This document shows, one piece after another, positions 43,373 through 53,022 of a DNA stretch of 64,000 nucleotides (its first letter is position 1; the number at the start of each line of letters is the position of its first letter). The translations under genes and the position numbers were made by a program. The notes beneath the pieces are model-generated. The model ran no database searches. It was not told where the DNA came from and saw only the letters and a program-made list of their open reading frames with translations. The stretch is from WJJR01 sp964440935 (lineage in GTDB: Bacteria > Zixibacteria > MSB-5A5 > WJJR01), in the NCBI GenBank assembly GCA_964440935.1, contig CAYTTY010000001.1:1-64000 (forward strand), given 5' to 3'.

Positions 43373-43846
43373 ATGTCCGAAACCCAACGTATCGCCCAAC
43401 AAATCAAACAGGCGTTTGAGGGACCGTGCTGGTCGGGGCCGTCGCTGCTGGATGTGCTCAAAGATGTCGATGTGATTGCCGCATCAGCCAAGCCGATCAA
43501 AGACTCGCATTCGATCTGGGAGATTGTCATGCACCTGATCGGCGGACAGCGGATTATGCTGCGTTTTGTGCGCGGCGATTCAACCACCGCTGCGACCGAC
43601 GACGACTGGTGGCCACCGATCCCGGATCATGATGATGAAATCGGATGGACCGAGACGCTGGAAACGCTAAAGAAGCAAGAGACGGAGCTGGCCGACGAAG
43701 TCCGCAAATTTCCCGATGCAAAACTCGACATGTCATTCGTCGAGGGCGGCAGCACCGCCTACAACAATCTCCAGGGCCACCCGCAGCACACGCTCTATCA
43801 CGCCGGGCAGATTCTGATGCTGAAGCGCGCGCAGGGGATGAAGTAG
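43373..43846 (+). CDS. DinB-superfamily protein
   Basis: 157 residues from the ATG at 43373, with GGAG 9-12 bases upstream. The DinB four-helix fold is suggested by SIWEIVMHLIGGQRIML (first His ligand), LETLKKQETELADEV and NNLQGHPQHTLYHAGQILMLKRAQ (HxxxH pair). Three His could bind a metal as in DinB/YfiT relatives, which act as thiol-dependent or hydrolytic enzymes. The substrate is unknown. It is monocistronic, between the RAYT repeats and a GCCCGATAGGGCGACAC-type intergenic repeat. Confidence 0.8.
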   Translation: MSETQRIAQQIKQAFEGPCWSGPSLLDVLKDVDVIAASAKPIKDSHSIWEIVMHLIGGQRIMLRFVRGDSTTAATDDDWWPPIPDHDDEIGWTETLETLKKQETELADEVRKFPDAKLDMSFVEGGSTAYNNLQGHPQHTLYHAGQILMLKRAQGMK

Positions 43847-43854
43847 ACGGTTGC

Positions 43855-44055
43855 ATTCAAGCCCGATAGGGCGACACAACGTAGCACCGGGCGTCAGCCC
43901 GGTGTATCGAGATGACAATAGCAGAAGCCCCGTAGGGGCGACACCCAGCGACGTTGTGTGGCGCGAGATGTGTCGCCCTTACAAGGCTTCATGGTGTGTG
44001 CGACCGGAATCCCCGGGCTCACGCCCGGGGCTAGGTTGAGCCCACCCTACGGGGC
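43855..44055. repeat. Intergenic palindrome-rich repeat
   Basis: Contains AAGCCCGATAGGGCGACAC, the hairpin CACCGGGC-GTCA-GCCCGGTG and CCCCGGGCTCACGCCCGGGG. It fills the gap between the DinB-like gene and the end of rnr. Confidence 0.6.
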
Positions 44056-46251
44056 TCAGGTCCTCGACCGCCGCCGCCCGCGCTTGCGCGGCCGCGGCTC
44101 GTACGCTTCGCTGAGCACCAGATCGATTTCCATTTTCTCCGGATCGGTCTTGATGAGGCGCACATTCACCTGATCGCCGAGACGGAACGTTCGCCCGGAA
44201 CGCCGTCCCTTGACGGTCCAATGCTCACGGTTCCAGACATAATAATCATCGTCAATACCGGAGAAACGGACCAAACCGTCGGCGCCGATGCCTTTGAGCG
44301 TGACAAAGAATCCGAATTCCAAAAATCCGGAGATGTGGCCTTCATACTCATCACCGAGGTGATCGCTTAGGTATTCGAGCTGTTTAATGCGCACCGATTC
44401 GCGCTCGGCCTGCTCGGCGGCGCGTTCGAGATCGGATGTCTTCTTGCCGATCGCCGGCAGCGCGGTGCGGGCTTTATGTTGTTCGCTCGTCGGCCAATCA
44501 TTGTTAATGATCTTAATGATGTGACGGTGAATCCACAGGTCGGGATAGCGACGAATCGGCGAGGTGAAGTGCACGTAGTGCGGAAACGCCAAACCGAAGT
44601 GACCAATGTTCTCCGGCTGATACACGGCTTTCATCAGCGAGCGCAGCACAATCATGTGGATCATTTCTCGCCGTGGATCATCCTTCGTGCGTTCGAGTAA
44701 CCGCGCCAGTTTTTTCGAGGTGACACCACCTTTGGCAGTGAACTTGTAGCCCATCGTCTCCATAAACGATGCCAGCTCTTCCATCTTCTCCTGCTCCGGC
44801 TGCGCGTGGACACGGTACAGGCAGGGGAGATTCTTCTTCAGGAACAGATGCGCGGCACACTGATTGGCCACCAGCATGAATTCTTCGACCAACTGATGGG
44901 AGTGATCCGATTCGCGAATCGTAATGTCAATCGGATGCCCGTCCTCGTCGAGTTGCACTTTCGATTCCGGCGCATCCAGATCAAGACTGCCGTTGCGGAA
45001 GCGCTTCTGCCTGAGCGTTTGCGACAACTCCCGCATCTCGTCGAGCACTCGCGTGTGTTTCTTCACCGCACGACTGGTCTTACCCTGGTAGAAATAGTCG
45101 GAGACGTCTTCGTAACTGAACTTGGCCTGCGAATGAATCATCGAACGGACAAACCGGTACGACAAAATGTCACCACCATCGGACAGATCGATCAGACAAC
45201 TGACAGCCGGACGATCGATTTTCGGTTTCAGACTGCACAGATTATTCGACAACTGCACCGGCAGCATCGGGATAACGCGATCAACGAGATAGGTCGATGT
45301 CCCACGATCGTACGCTTCCCGATCGAGTTCGGTGTTGGGCGTCACATAGTATGACACGTCGGCGATATGTACACCCAGGCGCCAGTGATTGCCGACGCGT
45401 TCGAGCGAACAAGCGTCGTCGTGATCTTTCGCATCGGCGGGATCGATGGTGAACAGTTTGAGATGCCGTAAATCGTCACGCGAGTCGATTTCTTTCTGTG
45501 ATAACTTCTCGGGGAATGCCCGTGCTTCGTCATTAACGCGTTTGGGAAATCGTGTGCCGATCTGATACGCGGCAATGATGCGTTCCATGTCGACGCCGGG
45601 TTCATCGGGGTAGCCCAACACTTTCGTGATCTTGCCCGACGGTGTCTGATCGGGATGTTCCCAATCGACAATTTGGACGACCACCTGCTGACCGGCTTTG
45701 GCGTTCTTGCTGGCCTTGTCGGGAATATGAATCTCGCGCAATGGATGCGGCTGATCGGGTGTTACGTAGCTGAAGTATTTCGCCTCCCGGTAAATTCCGA
45801 GGATCGGCGCTGTGCCACGTTCGAGGACGCGGATGATTGCGCCTTCGGGTGACGGCCCGTCCTTTTCGGCATGTAAGCGCACCATAACCCGATCACCCGA
45901 CAGGGCATTGCGCCGTTCGCGCGGACGGATAAACACTTCGCTGGTGATATCGTCGCGTCCCTCGACACGCACAAACACATGCCCGCCACGCCGTACCGTG
46001 ACCGTCCCCACAACCAGATTCAGGGGATCGGGCGGCGCCCACCGACCACGCTTGAGGCGAACGAGCTTCCCTTCGGACTGCAGTTGCTTGAGCGTTGCGC
46101 GGAAATCGCGATACTGACGGTCGCTGATTCCCATCAGCTTCGCCAGTTCGCGCGACCGTACCGGTCGTCCGATTTCATCGCGCAGGAACTGGACGATGCT
46201 CTCACCGTCGAATTCTATTCCGCTCTTTGTTGACTTACGACGCCTCGTCAC
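44056..46251 (-). CDS. rnr: Ribonuclease R
   Basis: 731 residues. A winged-helix N-terminus (SIVQFLRDEIGRPVRSRELAKLMG) precedes two cold-shock-like domains and the RNB catalytic domain with TIDPADAKDHDDACSLE (the Mg-binding Asp cluster) and HFTSPIRRYPDLWIHR. The C-terminal S1 domain (YEGHISGFLEFGFFVTLKGIGADGLVRF) is followed by a basic tail PRPRKRGRRRSR. It degrades structured RNA processively from the 3' end. The length is typical. It is downstream of mreB on the same strand but separated by 353 bp. Confidence 0.97.
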   Translation of the reverse strand: MTRRRKSTKSGIEFDGESIVQFLRDEIGRPVRSRELAKLMGISDRQYRDFRATLKQLQSEGKLVRLKRGRWAPPDPLNLVVGTVTVRRGGHVFVRVEGRDDITSEVFIRPRERRNALSGDRVMVRLHAEKDGPSPEGAIIRVLERGTAPILGIYREAKYFSYVTPDQPHPLREIHIPDKASKNAKAGQQVVVQIVDWEHPDQTPSGKITKVLGYPDEPGVDMERIIAAYQIGTRFPKRVNDEARAFPEKLSQKEIDSRDDLRHLKLFTIDPADAKDHDDACSLERVGNHWRLGVHIADVSYYVTPNTELDREAYDRGTSTYLVDRVIPMLPVQLSNNLCSLKPKIDRPAVSCLIDLSDGGDILSYRFVRSMIHSQAKFSYEDVSDYFYQGKTSRAVKKHTRVLDEMRELSQTLRQKRFRNGSLDLDAPESKVQLDEDGHPIDITIRESDHSHQLVEEFMLVANQCAAHLFLKKNLPCLYRVHAQPEQEKMEELASFMETMGYKFTAKGGVTSKKLARLLERTKDDPRREMIHMIVLRSLMKAVYQPENIGHFGLAFPHYVHFTSPIRRYPDLWIHRHIIKIINNDWPTSEQHKARTALPAIGKKTSDLERAAEQAERESVRIKQLEYLSDHLGDEYEGHISGFLEFGFFVTLKGIGADGLVRFSGIDDDYYVWNREHWTVKGRRSGRTFRLGDQVNVRLIKTDPEKMEIDLVLSEAYEPRPRKRGRRRSRT

Positions 46252-46604
46252 GGCGCACCGTCCTTTCGTGGCTCGGCTTCCTCCGAGTCATGTATAGTAA
46301 GGATGAATGCAATGTGAGGGAAGAGAGTTTCAGGGTTGACGGTAGGATGTTTTCACCCGAATGCTGCGGGTCCTCAGCGTGTGTTGGAAGATCTGTGTTA
46401 CTGGGGTCTGCACGTTGTCGTAGGGGCGTATTGCATACGCCCGAACGGTTGCTGGATGTTGCGCCGAAGGGCGTATGCAATACGCCCCTACGGATGGTCG
46501 TCTTGTCCATGGGCGATATGATGGAGGCTCTGACACTGTCAACAGGCGATTGAGGCCGGTGGCGCCCAACGATAGAAACTTGATTCGGAGTTATAGTTGC
46601 GACA
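46252..46604. other. Gap with a 24-bp inverted repeat
   Basis: Perfect 24-bp arms at 46419-46442 and 46469-46492, beginning CGTAGGGGCGTATTGCATAC, separated by 26 bp. No T-run follows and no gene is seen in the gap. Confidence 0.8.
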
Positions 46605-47633
46605 TTAGTCCCGCCGGCTGCGGATCAACACCTTGCTGTACTGCGGGAGGTTTTCGAGCACCCGTCCTGTTCCGCGCACAACGCAGGTCAGCGGATCCTC
46701 GGCCACATTCACCGGGAGATTCGTTTCCTGTCGCAACCGCCGGTCCAGCCCGCGCAACAACGCGCCACCGCCGGTGAGAACGATACCGCGATCGAGGATG
46801 TCACTCGACAGTTCGGGGGGGGTGCGCTCCAACGATTGGCGCACGGCTTCGATAATCGAATCGACCGGCTCCGACAGCGCTTCGCGCACCTGAACCGACG
46901 ACAGTTTCATCGTCTTGGGCACGCCGGCAATGAGGTCGCGTCCTTTGATCTCCATCGATTCTTCACGGTCGAGCGGGAAGGCTGAGCCAATGCGAATTTT
47001 GATCTCTTCGGCTGTTAATTCACCGATTAGAACATTATAGTTACGCTTTAAATAGAGAACGATCGCTTCGTTCATCTCATCGCCGGCGATACGAATCGAC
47101 TTGTTGTTGACAATTCCCGACAAGGCGATCACTGCGATCTCTGATGTGCCCCCGCCGATATCGATGATCATAATACCGGCGGCCTGATCGACCGGCAGGC
47201 CAACACCAATCGCCGCCGCCATCGGTTCCTGAATGAGATAAACCTCGCGGGCACCGGCATTTTCCGCTGAGTCGCGGACCGCGCGCTTCTCCACTTCCGT
47301 AATTCCCGACGGCACCGAGATCACAATACGCGGCTTCATCAGATACCGGTGCCGAATGACACGTCGGATAAAATCGGACAGCAACTTCTCCGTTATTTCA
47401 AAGTCGGCAATCACACCGTCTTTGAGTGGTCGCACTGCCCGAATGCCTTCCGGTGTGCGTCCCAGCATTTCCTTGGCCGCGGCGCCGACCGCCACGACAC
47501 GTCCGCTCGAGACTTCGGTGGCGACCACCGACGGTTCATTGAGCACAATGCCGACGCCGCGCACGAACACCAGCGTGTTGGCAGTGCCCAAGTCGATACC
47601 GATATCGTTGGAAATCAAATCGAACAGTGACAT
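46605..47633 (-). CDS. mreB: Rod-shape-determining protein MreB
   Basis: 342 residues from the ATG at 47633. Actin-fold motifs: phosphate 1 IGIDLGTANTLVFV, phosphate 2 IMIDIGGGTSEIAVI, and adenosine motif VLTGGGALLRGLD. It polymerises under the inner membrane and directs lateral wall growth. It begins 4 bp after the stop of the YhaM-like gene, so the two are co-transcribed. The usual mreC and mreD are not downstream; rnr follows after a repeat-bearing gap. Confidence 0.97.
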   Translation of the reverse strand: MSLFDLISNDIGIDLGTANTLVFVRGVGIVLNEPSVVATEVSSGRVVAVGAAAKEMLGRTPEGIRAVRPLKDGVIADFEITEKLLSDFIRRVIRHRYLMKPRIVISVPSGITEVEKRAVRDSAENAGAREVYLIQEPMAAAIGVGLPVDQAAGIMIIDIGGGTSEIAVIALSGIVNNKSIRIAGDEMNEAIVLYLKRNYNVLIGELTAEEIKIRIGSAFPLDREESMEIKGRDLIAGVPKTMKLSSVQVREALSEPVDSIIEAVRQSLERTPPELSSDILDRGIVLTGGGALLRGLDRRLRQETNLPVNVAEDPLTCVVRGTGRVLENLPQYSKVLIRSRRD

Positions 47634-47637
47634 TGAT

Positions 47638-48630
47638 CTATATCCCAAGGCCGGTTTGGCCCTCTGATTGACGGTTCTGCCGGCCAAAGTATAAGTATCG
47701 GCCGATCAGGTTGACATACTCACTCCAGTCGGCGTCGCCGGTCTTGTCCATAACCCGATGCAACGCCCCCATCTTTGAATCCAGCTCATCGGCGTAGTGG
47801 AGCACAAACGCTTCCGGCGTCATCGGCACCACCGGCGAGCCCTGGGCCAGCTCACCCTGATGTGACACAATCAGGTGTCGCAGCGCGTTGGCCGTCTCCG
47901 CCGGGAAATCCTCGATCTGGCGGATAGCCGTCGCCACACGAAAGTCGCCGGTGTTAATATGACCCACAAGCCGGCCTTCGTCGCTGTAATCGATCATCGA
48001 TGTCACGCTGTATTGCTCGATTTTGCCCAGGTCATGCAACAGTGCTCCGCAAACCAACAGATCGCGGTCCAACTCAGGATACAAGGTACAGGCAAATTCG
48101 CAAATGCGCACGATATTCAACGAGTGCTCGGCCAATCCGCCGATTGTGTTGTGATGCCAGAGCTTCCCGGCCGGCGCCGCGAGATACAGTTCACGCAGGT
48201 TGTCCGACTCGAAGAGCGCATACATCAACCGGCGCAGATGCGGATCCTGCAGCGATTCCAGGTACCGTTCCAGTTCGCTGGCCAATGTTCCGGGATCGAC
48301 GTCAGAACGGGGGAGGAAGTCTTGCGGTGTCGCTTCGTCGGGTTGGGCCAGCCGGATGCGTTCAACCTTCAATTGCGGCTTGTCGCGAAAGGAGCCGACA
48401 ATGCCTCGAACCTTGACGACGCAGCCGGGGGTCAGGTCGGCGATAATCTCATTGAACCCTTCCCACATCACTCCTTCGATGCGTCCGGTCTGATCGCCAA
48501 ATTCCAGACTGAGGCGCTCGCCACCGGTATACTCGCGTCGCTCGACTTTGCGCAACGCGACGAAGGCCTCGATTCGCTCTCCTTGCTCCCAATCGCGGAT
48601 GGTCACGCCTGACCCACCGAACCCTTTCAT
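47638..48630 (-). CDS. YhaM-like 3'-5' exoribonuclease (OB fold + HD domain)
   Basis: 330 residues from the ATG at 48630; an ATG at 48702 is also open, but the conserved part begins at GVTIRDWEQGERIEAFVALRK. The OB-fold domain (SLEFGDQTGRIEGVMWEG, VVKVRGIVGSF) is followed by an HD domain: KLWHHNTIGGLAEHSLNIVRI, LLHDLGKIEQYSV and RHLIVSHQGELAQGSP, with metal-ligand His and Asp intact. YhaM-family enzymes trim RNA or DNA 3' ends. It is the first gene of a two-gene unit with mreB, divergent from lptF. Confidence 0.88.
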   Translation of the reverse strand: MKGFGGSGVTIRDWEQGERIEAFVALRKVERREYTGGERLSLEFGDQTGRIEGVMWEGFNEIIADLTPGCVVKVRGIVGSFRDKPQLKVERIRLAQPDEATPQDFLPRSDVDPGTLASELERYLESLQDPHLRRLMYALFESDNLRELYLAAPAGKLWHHNTIGGLAEHSLNIVRICEFACTLYPELDRDLLVCGALLHDLGKIEQYSVTSMIDYSDEGRLVGHINTGDFRVATAIRQIEDFPAETANALRHLIVSHQGELAQGSPVVPMTPEAFVLHYADELDSKMGALHRVMDKTGDADWSEYVNLIGRYLYFGRQNRQSEGQTGLGI

Positions 48631-48817
48631 TACCAACGGCTTCGCCCGATGGCCAATTTTATAGTCCCGCCGGAATCGAATAAAGTCAAGGGAAAAGCCC
48701 ATGCGATGCCGCATCGAGCGACCAGATTCTCTGCCACTGTCCAAATCGACGAACTCTGTGTGGTATAACGCAGTATGTTTCATTGAGGGGACTGGCATCC
48801 GGGTCTATATTCGCCGT

Positions 48818-50227
48818 GTGAGCAAACTCGACCGCTACATCATCCGCGAGCACAACGGGCCATTCTGGTTCGCGCTGGTTGTCATCACACTGGTCTTGGT
48901 GGTCGACTTCGTGCCGGACGTCGTGCGGATGGTTGTCTCCAAGGGGTTGCCACCGGGGATCATTGCTCAAGTCTTTGTGCTCAATCTGGCTTGGATGCTG
49001 GCGCTCTCGGTGCCGATGGCGGTGCTGTCGGGGACGCTGATGGCCTTTGGACGGTTGGCCGCCGATTTCGAAGTGCTGGCCGCCAAGGCAGCGGGTGTCT
49101 CCATTTACCGAATGATCATTCCGGTTCTTTTTGTCGGCGCCGTCTTGGGGACCGGACTGGTACTGTTCAACAATGAAGTCCTTCCTGATGCCAATCATAA
49201 GGCGCGCCTGTTGATGTCCGACATCCGTCGCAAGCGGCCAACGCTCGATCTGAAGCCCAACGTCATGGTCGACCACATCCCCGGGTACCACCTGCTCGTG
49301 CGCGAGGTCGATCAGGAATCGTCGAAACTGGGTGGCGTGACAATTTTTGAGCATCGCAACCGTGACGCCCCGCGCACAGTGGTGGCCAGCCGCGGCAACA
49401 TGAGCTACTCAGCCGATGGTACAACGCTGATTTTGGAACTCTTCGACGGTGAGATCCATGAAGCCGATCCGAACAAGGTCGGTGAATACCGCCGAACTGA
49501 ATTCGAACGCCAGACGTTCTATCTGGGTGGAGCGGGCGATCAGTTCAGCCGCACCGAGTCGGAGTATCGCACCGATCGCGAGAAATCATCAGCACAGATG
49601 CGCGAGGACATCAAGGCGTGGAAGGAGTCGATCAATCCTCATCTGGATGCGATCGATCGCGCCTGCTCGACCATGGTTGCCGCGCTGTTCCTGTCGCCAC
49701 CCGATTCACTCGAAGCGTCTGAACAGCTCCCGGTCGACAAGGAGAACTTTGTGCCTGCCGCCAACGAACGAAGCGCGATGCGACGCGCACGTGACCGCGC
49801 CATGCGTATCGGATCGATCATCCAACGCGAAGTGCAATCGATTCGCAGCCAGGAGCGGTTGATTCGGCAGTACGAGATCGAAATTCACAAGAAGTATTCC
49901 ATCCCGGTGGCGTGTGTCGTCTTTGTCCTGTTGGGATGCCCATTGGCCGTGCGCACCCGTCGCGGCGGACTGGGGGTGGCGATCGGCCTATCGTTGGGAT
50001 TGTTCCTTGTGTATTGGGCCTTTCTGATCGCCGGGGAGGACCTCGCCGATCGCGGCTTGGTGTCGCCGTTTGTGGCGATGTGGGCGGCCGATATTACGAT
50101 CGGGACGATCGGACTGCTGCTCCTGTGGTCGGTCACCAATGAGGTCTCGCTCGTTCCCAGTGCGATCTGGGAACGAGCACAACGATTGGTGTCGTCTAAG
50201 ACCGCCAATGGCCAGACAGACTCATGA
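48818..50227 (+). CDS. lptF: LPS export permease LptF/LptG family, first gene
   Basis: 469 residues from the GTG at 48818; an in-frame extension to 48701 lacks support. YjgP/YjgQ layout: transmembrane helices near the N-terminus (FWFALVVITLVLVVDFV, WMLALSVPMAVLSGTLMAFGRLA), a periplasmic jellyroll-like domain with an unusually long charged insert (about 265-350), then C-terminal helices (IPVACVVFVLLGCPLAVRT and beyond). Together with the coupled downstream gene it forms the LptB2FG inner-membrane complex extracting LPS. The ATPase gene lptB is not nearby. Confidence 0.88.
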   Translation: MSKLDRYIIREHNGPFWFALVVITLVLVVDFVPDVVRMVVSKGLPPGIIAQVFVLNLAWMLALSVPMAVLSGTLMAFGRLAADFEVLAAKAAGVSIYRMIIPVLFVGAVLGTGLVLFNNEVLPDANHKARLLMSDIRRKRPTLDLKPNVMVDHIPGYHLLVREVDQESSKLGGVTIFEHRNRDAPRTVVASRGNMSYSADGTTLILELFDGEIHEADPNKVGEYRRTEFERQTFYLGGAGDQFSRTESEYRTDREKSSAQMREDIKAWKESINPHLDAIDRACSTMVAALFLSPPDSLEASEQLPVDKENFVPAANERSAMRRARDRAMRIGSIIQREVQSIRSQERLIRQYEIEIHKKYSIPVACVVFVLLGCPLAVRTRRGGLGVAIGLSLGLFLVYWAFLIAGEDLADRGLVSPFVAMWAADITIGTIGLLLLWSVTNEVSLVPSAIWERAQRLVSSKTANGQTDS

Positions 50228-51309
50228 AACGCATCGATCGTTATCTCATCACCCGCTTCGCCTTTAATTTTGCATGGGCGCTACTCGCATTCTGGGCGGT
50301 GTTTTTGGTCGTGCATCTGATTGAGCACCTCGATGATTTCATCGATAAGGATGCACCGGCACAATTCGTTGCTCTCTACTACGTCTACTTTTCACCCTGG
50401 ATCGTTATTCTGGTCGCTCCCATCGGCGTGCTGCTGGCCACCTTGTTTGCTGTCGGGTTTCTCAGCAAGCGTAACGAGCTTCTGGCCATGCGTGCCGCCG
50501 GTGTCTCGCTGATTCGACTCTCGCTACCGCTGCTGTTTTTGGGCTTACTCATTGCCGGCGGGATTTTCGTCGCGGGTGAGACAATCTATCCGGCGGCCGA
50601 GGCAGGCCGTCAGGATTTGGAGGAACAATTCGTGCGCCGGGCCCCGCGTCGCGGGCAGGTGATGAGGAGCAATCTGTTTGCGTCCGGATTTGGCGGTCGC
50701 GTGTTCTACTTCCAGCGCTTCAACGCGCTCCTCGGGGACGGGCAGAACGTACGGATTCAGGAATTTCACGAGGGACGCGTACAGCAATTATGGGAATTCG
50801 AACAGTTCGTATTTCAGGACTCGGTCTGGGTGGGAACGAATGGACGGTCGCGCGTGTTCGCCGATTCCGCCGACACCGCGGTACTGTACACGTCGATCGA
50901 CACGATGAGATTCCCGAACTGGGAGGAAACACCGAGTGATTTCATCCGCGAACAGGTCGATCCCGAACGTGTGAGCTATACAACCCTCCGGGCGGTGGTC
51001 GAACGCATGCGCGAGACCGGTGCTGACACCACTGTCGAAGAAACCGAACTGCAACTCAAGATCGCCTTCCCAACGCTGAGTTTTCTGGTGGTGTTGATCG
51101 GATTTCCGATTGCCTCACGCATCAAGCAGTCGGGAATGGCACTCAACTTCGGTATCGCCATGGGCATCACATTCGTTTTGCGTGTCCTGATCGAAGTCTT
51201 TCGTTCACTTGGCCACAATGGCGACGTGCCCCCGATGATCGCGGCCTGGGTGCCGAATATCGTCTGTGCGATTGGTGGTCTGCTGCTATTACTGCGCGTC
51301 CAGAAATGA
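50224..51309 (+). CDS. lptG: LPS export permease LptF/LptG family, second gene
   Basis: 361 residues, coupled to the upstream gene by an ATGA overlap. YjgP/YjgQ motifs: IDRYLITRFAFNFAWALLAF, SPWIVILVAPIGVLLATLFAVG, SKRNELLAMRAAGVS, a periplasmic beta-rich domain, and C-terminal FLVVLIGFPIASRIKQSGMALNFGIAMG. It is the second half of the LptFG heterodimer. The protein has the usual length. Which of the two is F or G cannot be settled by eye. Confidence 0.88.
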   Translation: MKRIDRYLITRFAFNFAWALLAFWAVFLVVHLIEHLDDFIDKDAPAQFVALYYVYFSPWIVILVAPIGVLLATLFAVGFLSKRNELLAMRAAGVSLIRLSLPLLFLGLLIAGGIFVAGETIYPAAEAGRQDLEEQFVRRAPRRGQVMRSNLFASGFGGRVFYFQRFNALLGDGQNVRIQEFHEGRVQQLWEFEQFVFQDSVWVGTNGRSRVFADSADTAVLYTSIDTMRFPNWEETPSDFIREQVDPERVSYTTLRAVVERMRETGADTTVEETELQLKIAFPTLSFLVVLIGFPIASRIKQSGMALNFGIAMGITFVLRVLIEVFRSLGHNGDVPPMIAAWVPNIVCAIGGLLLLLRVQK

Positions 51310-51429
51310 ATACATCAATCGCACCCCACAGCTCTGCCGTGGGAAACGTTGGTGTCCACTTCATCCACTCGGTCCACTCAGTCCATACGTATAGCAACTT
51401 TCTGCAGAGCTGCGGGGTACCACCAATGT

Positions 51430-51660
51430 TATAGCGATTGTCAGAATAACTGTCCGATTCCAACGTGCCGTCACGCGCCCCCGCTTATCGGTCAACTGCG
51501 TTGGTGAGTCCGCCGAGGCGGATCGAGCCATCCGGCCCGTGCGTCCGCGTCTGCACAATCCCCCGTCCACGGGCCTCAAGGCCTGTGGCACCCAAATGTA
51601 ATCACGATACACACGGTGCCTCGCTTCTCCTCAATCGGAAATTTATGATGACAATCGCTC
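51430..51660. repeat. TIR-bounded non-coding element E6
   Basis: Left end TATAGCGATTGTCAGAA then N6 GTCCGATT; right end AATCGGAAATTTATGATGAC then AATCGCT. The right interior (51567-51640) matches element E8: GAGGCC/GGCCTC with GGCACC, then ATCACGATACACACGGTGCC. It lies between lptG and ahcY. Confidence 0.75.
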
Positions 51661-51665
51661 CAATT

Positions 51666-51697
51666 GAAAAAGAAAGGGGCGCAGTGAATGCGCCCCT
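51666..51697 (-). terminator. Terminator of the ahcY transcript
   Basis: Stem AGGGGCGCA (51675-51683), loop GTGAA, TGCGCCCCT (51689-51697); the minus strand continues TTCTTTTTC. Confidence 0.85.
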
Positions 51698-51724
51698 GTG
51701 AAGATCACATGTAACTGAAGAGCT

Positions 51725-52987
51725 TCAAGTGCCCATCTTCCACTCGGCCAGGTACTTCTTTTGCTCATCGGTGAGCTTGTCAATCTTCACTTCCATCGAT
51801 TTCAGTTTCAATCGTGCGATTTCGCGGTCGATCTTATGCGGCATCGGATGCACATCGATCTCCAGTCGAGTGTGGTGTTTCGCGATGAACTCCACACCGA
51901 GCGCCTGGTTGGCGAATGACATATCCATCACCATCGCCGGATGTCCTTCGGCGGCGGCCAGATTGATCAGACGGCCTTCGCCGAGCAACACGACATGCTT
52001 CCCGCCCTTCAACGTATACTCGACCACTTCATTGCGCACCTCGCGCTTCTTGCTGGAGAGTTTGTCGAGTGCACCGGTGTCGATTTCGACGTTGAAATGT
52101 CCGGAGTTGGCGATGATGGCGCCGTCTTTCATTTTCTCAAAGTGTTCTTTGCGCAAGACATGCAGATTGCCGGTCAGCGTGACAAACACGTCACCCAAAC
52201 GCGCGGCCTGCGCCATCGGCATGACCTGGAAACCGTCCATCACCGCTTCCAGCGCTTTCACCGGCTCGACCTCGGTGACGATCACCTGAGCGCCCATACC
52301 GCGCGCGCGATTGGCCACGCCGCGTCCGCACCAGCCATAACCGACCACAACAAATTTCGAGCCGGCGAGGAGGTGGTTGGTCGCACGCAGAATACCGTCG
52401 ATGGTCGACTGGCCGGTGCCATACCGGTTGTCGAAGAAGTGTTTCGTCTCCGAATCGTTAATCGCAATCATCGGGAACTTCAAAACGCCGTTATTGGCCA
52501 TGGCGCGGAGACGAATGACACCGGTTGTCGTCTCTTCCAGTCCCCCCCAGACGTCCTCGATAGCGCCGTCCGTCCCCTTATGCAACGCGGTCACCAAATC
52601 GGCGCCGTCGTCGATGGTGATTTGCGGATTGTTCTCCAAAACGGAGTCGATATGTTTGTAATACGTCTTGTTGTCTTCGGCACGGATGGCGAAGACACCG
52701 ATCTTCGAGTGTTTGACCAATGACGCGGCCACATCGTCCTGTGTGGACAGTGGGTTGGATGCGCATAACCGCACATCGGCGCCGCCCGCCTTCAACGTTT
52801 CCATCAAGTTGGCGGTTTCGGTGGTCACGTGCAGGCAACAGCTCACGCGCAGACCTTTGAGCGGTTGGTGTTCTTTGAATCGTTCACGGATCAACCGCAG
52901 GACCGGCATGTTCTTCTCCGCCCACTCGATCCGCATGCGGCCCTTGTCGGCCAGTTTGAGATCCTTGATATCGTATTTCAGTGCCAT
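51725..52987 (-). CDS. ahcY: Adenosylhomocysteinase
   Basis: 420 residues with AGGAGG upstream of the ATG. NAD-binding KFVVVGYGWCGRGVANRARG, substrate residues LRVSCCLHVTTETANLMETL, NDSETKHFFDNRYGTGQSTIDGI and IANSGHFNVEID are all present. It hydrolyses S-adenosylhomocysteine to adenosine and homocysteine, pulling methylation reactions forward. It is the short form without the about 40-residue insert of the eukaryote-like type. It is 35 bp downstream of metK, forming a SAM-cycle operon. Confidence 0.97.
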   Translation of the reverse strand: MALKYDIKDLKLADKGRMRIEWAEKNMPVLRLIRERFKEHQPLKGLRVSCCLHVTTETANLMETLKAGGADVRLCASNPLSTQDDVAASLVKHSKIGVFAIRAEDNKTYYKHIDSVLENNPQITIDDGADLVTALHKGTDGAIEDVWGGLEETTTGVIRLRAMANNGVLKFPMIAINDSETKHFFDNRYGTGQSTIDGILRATNHLLAGSKFVVVGYGWCGRGVANRARGMGAQVIVTEVEPVKALEAVMDGFQVMPMAQAARLGDVFVTLTGNLHVLRKEHFEKMKDGAIIANSGHFNVEIDTGALDKLSSKKREVRNEVVEYTLKGGKHVVLLGEGRLINLAAAEGHPAMVMDMSFANQALGVEFIAKHHTRLEIDVHPMPHKIDREIARLKLKSMEVKIDKLTDEQKKYLAEWKMGT

Positions 52988-53022
52988 GACCTGGTCGTCC
53001 TCCTATGAGTAATGAATCACAA

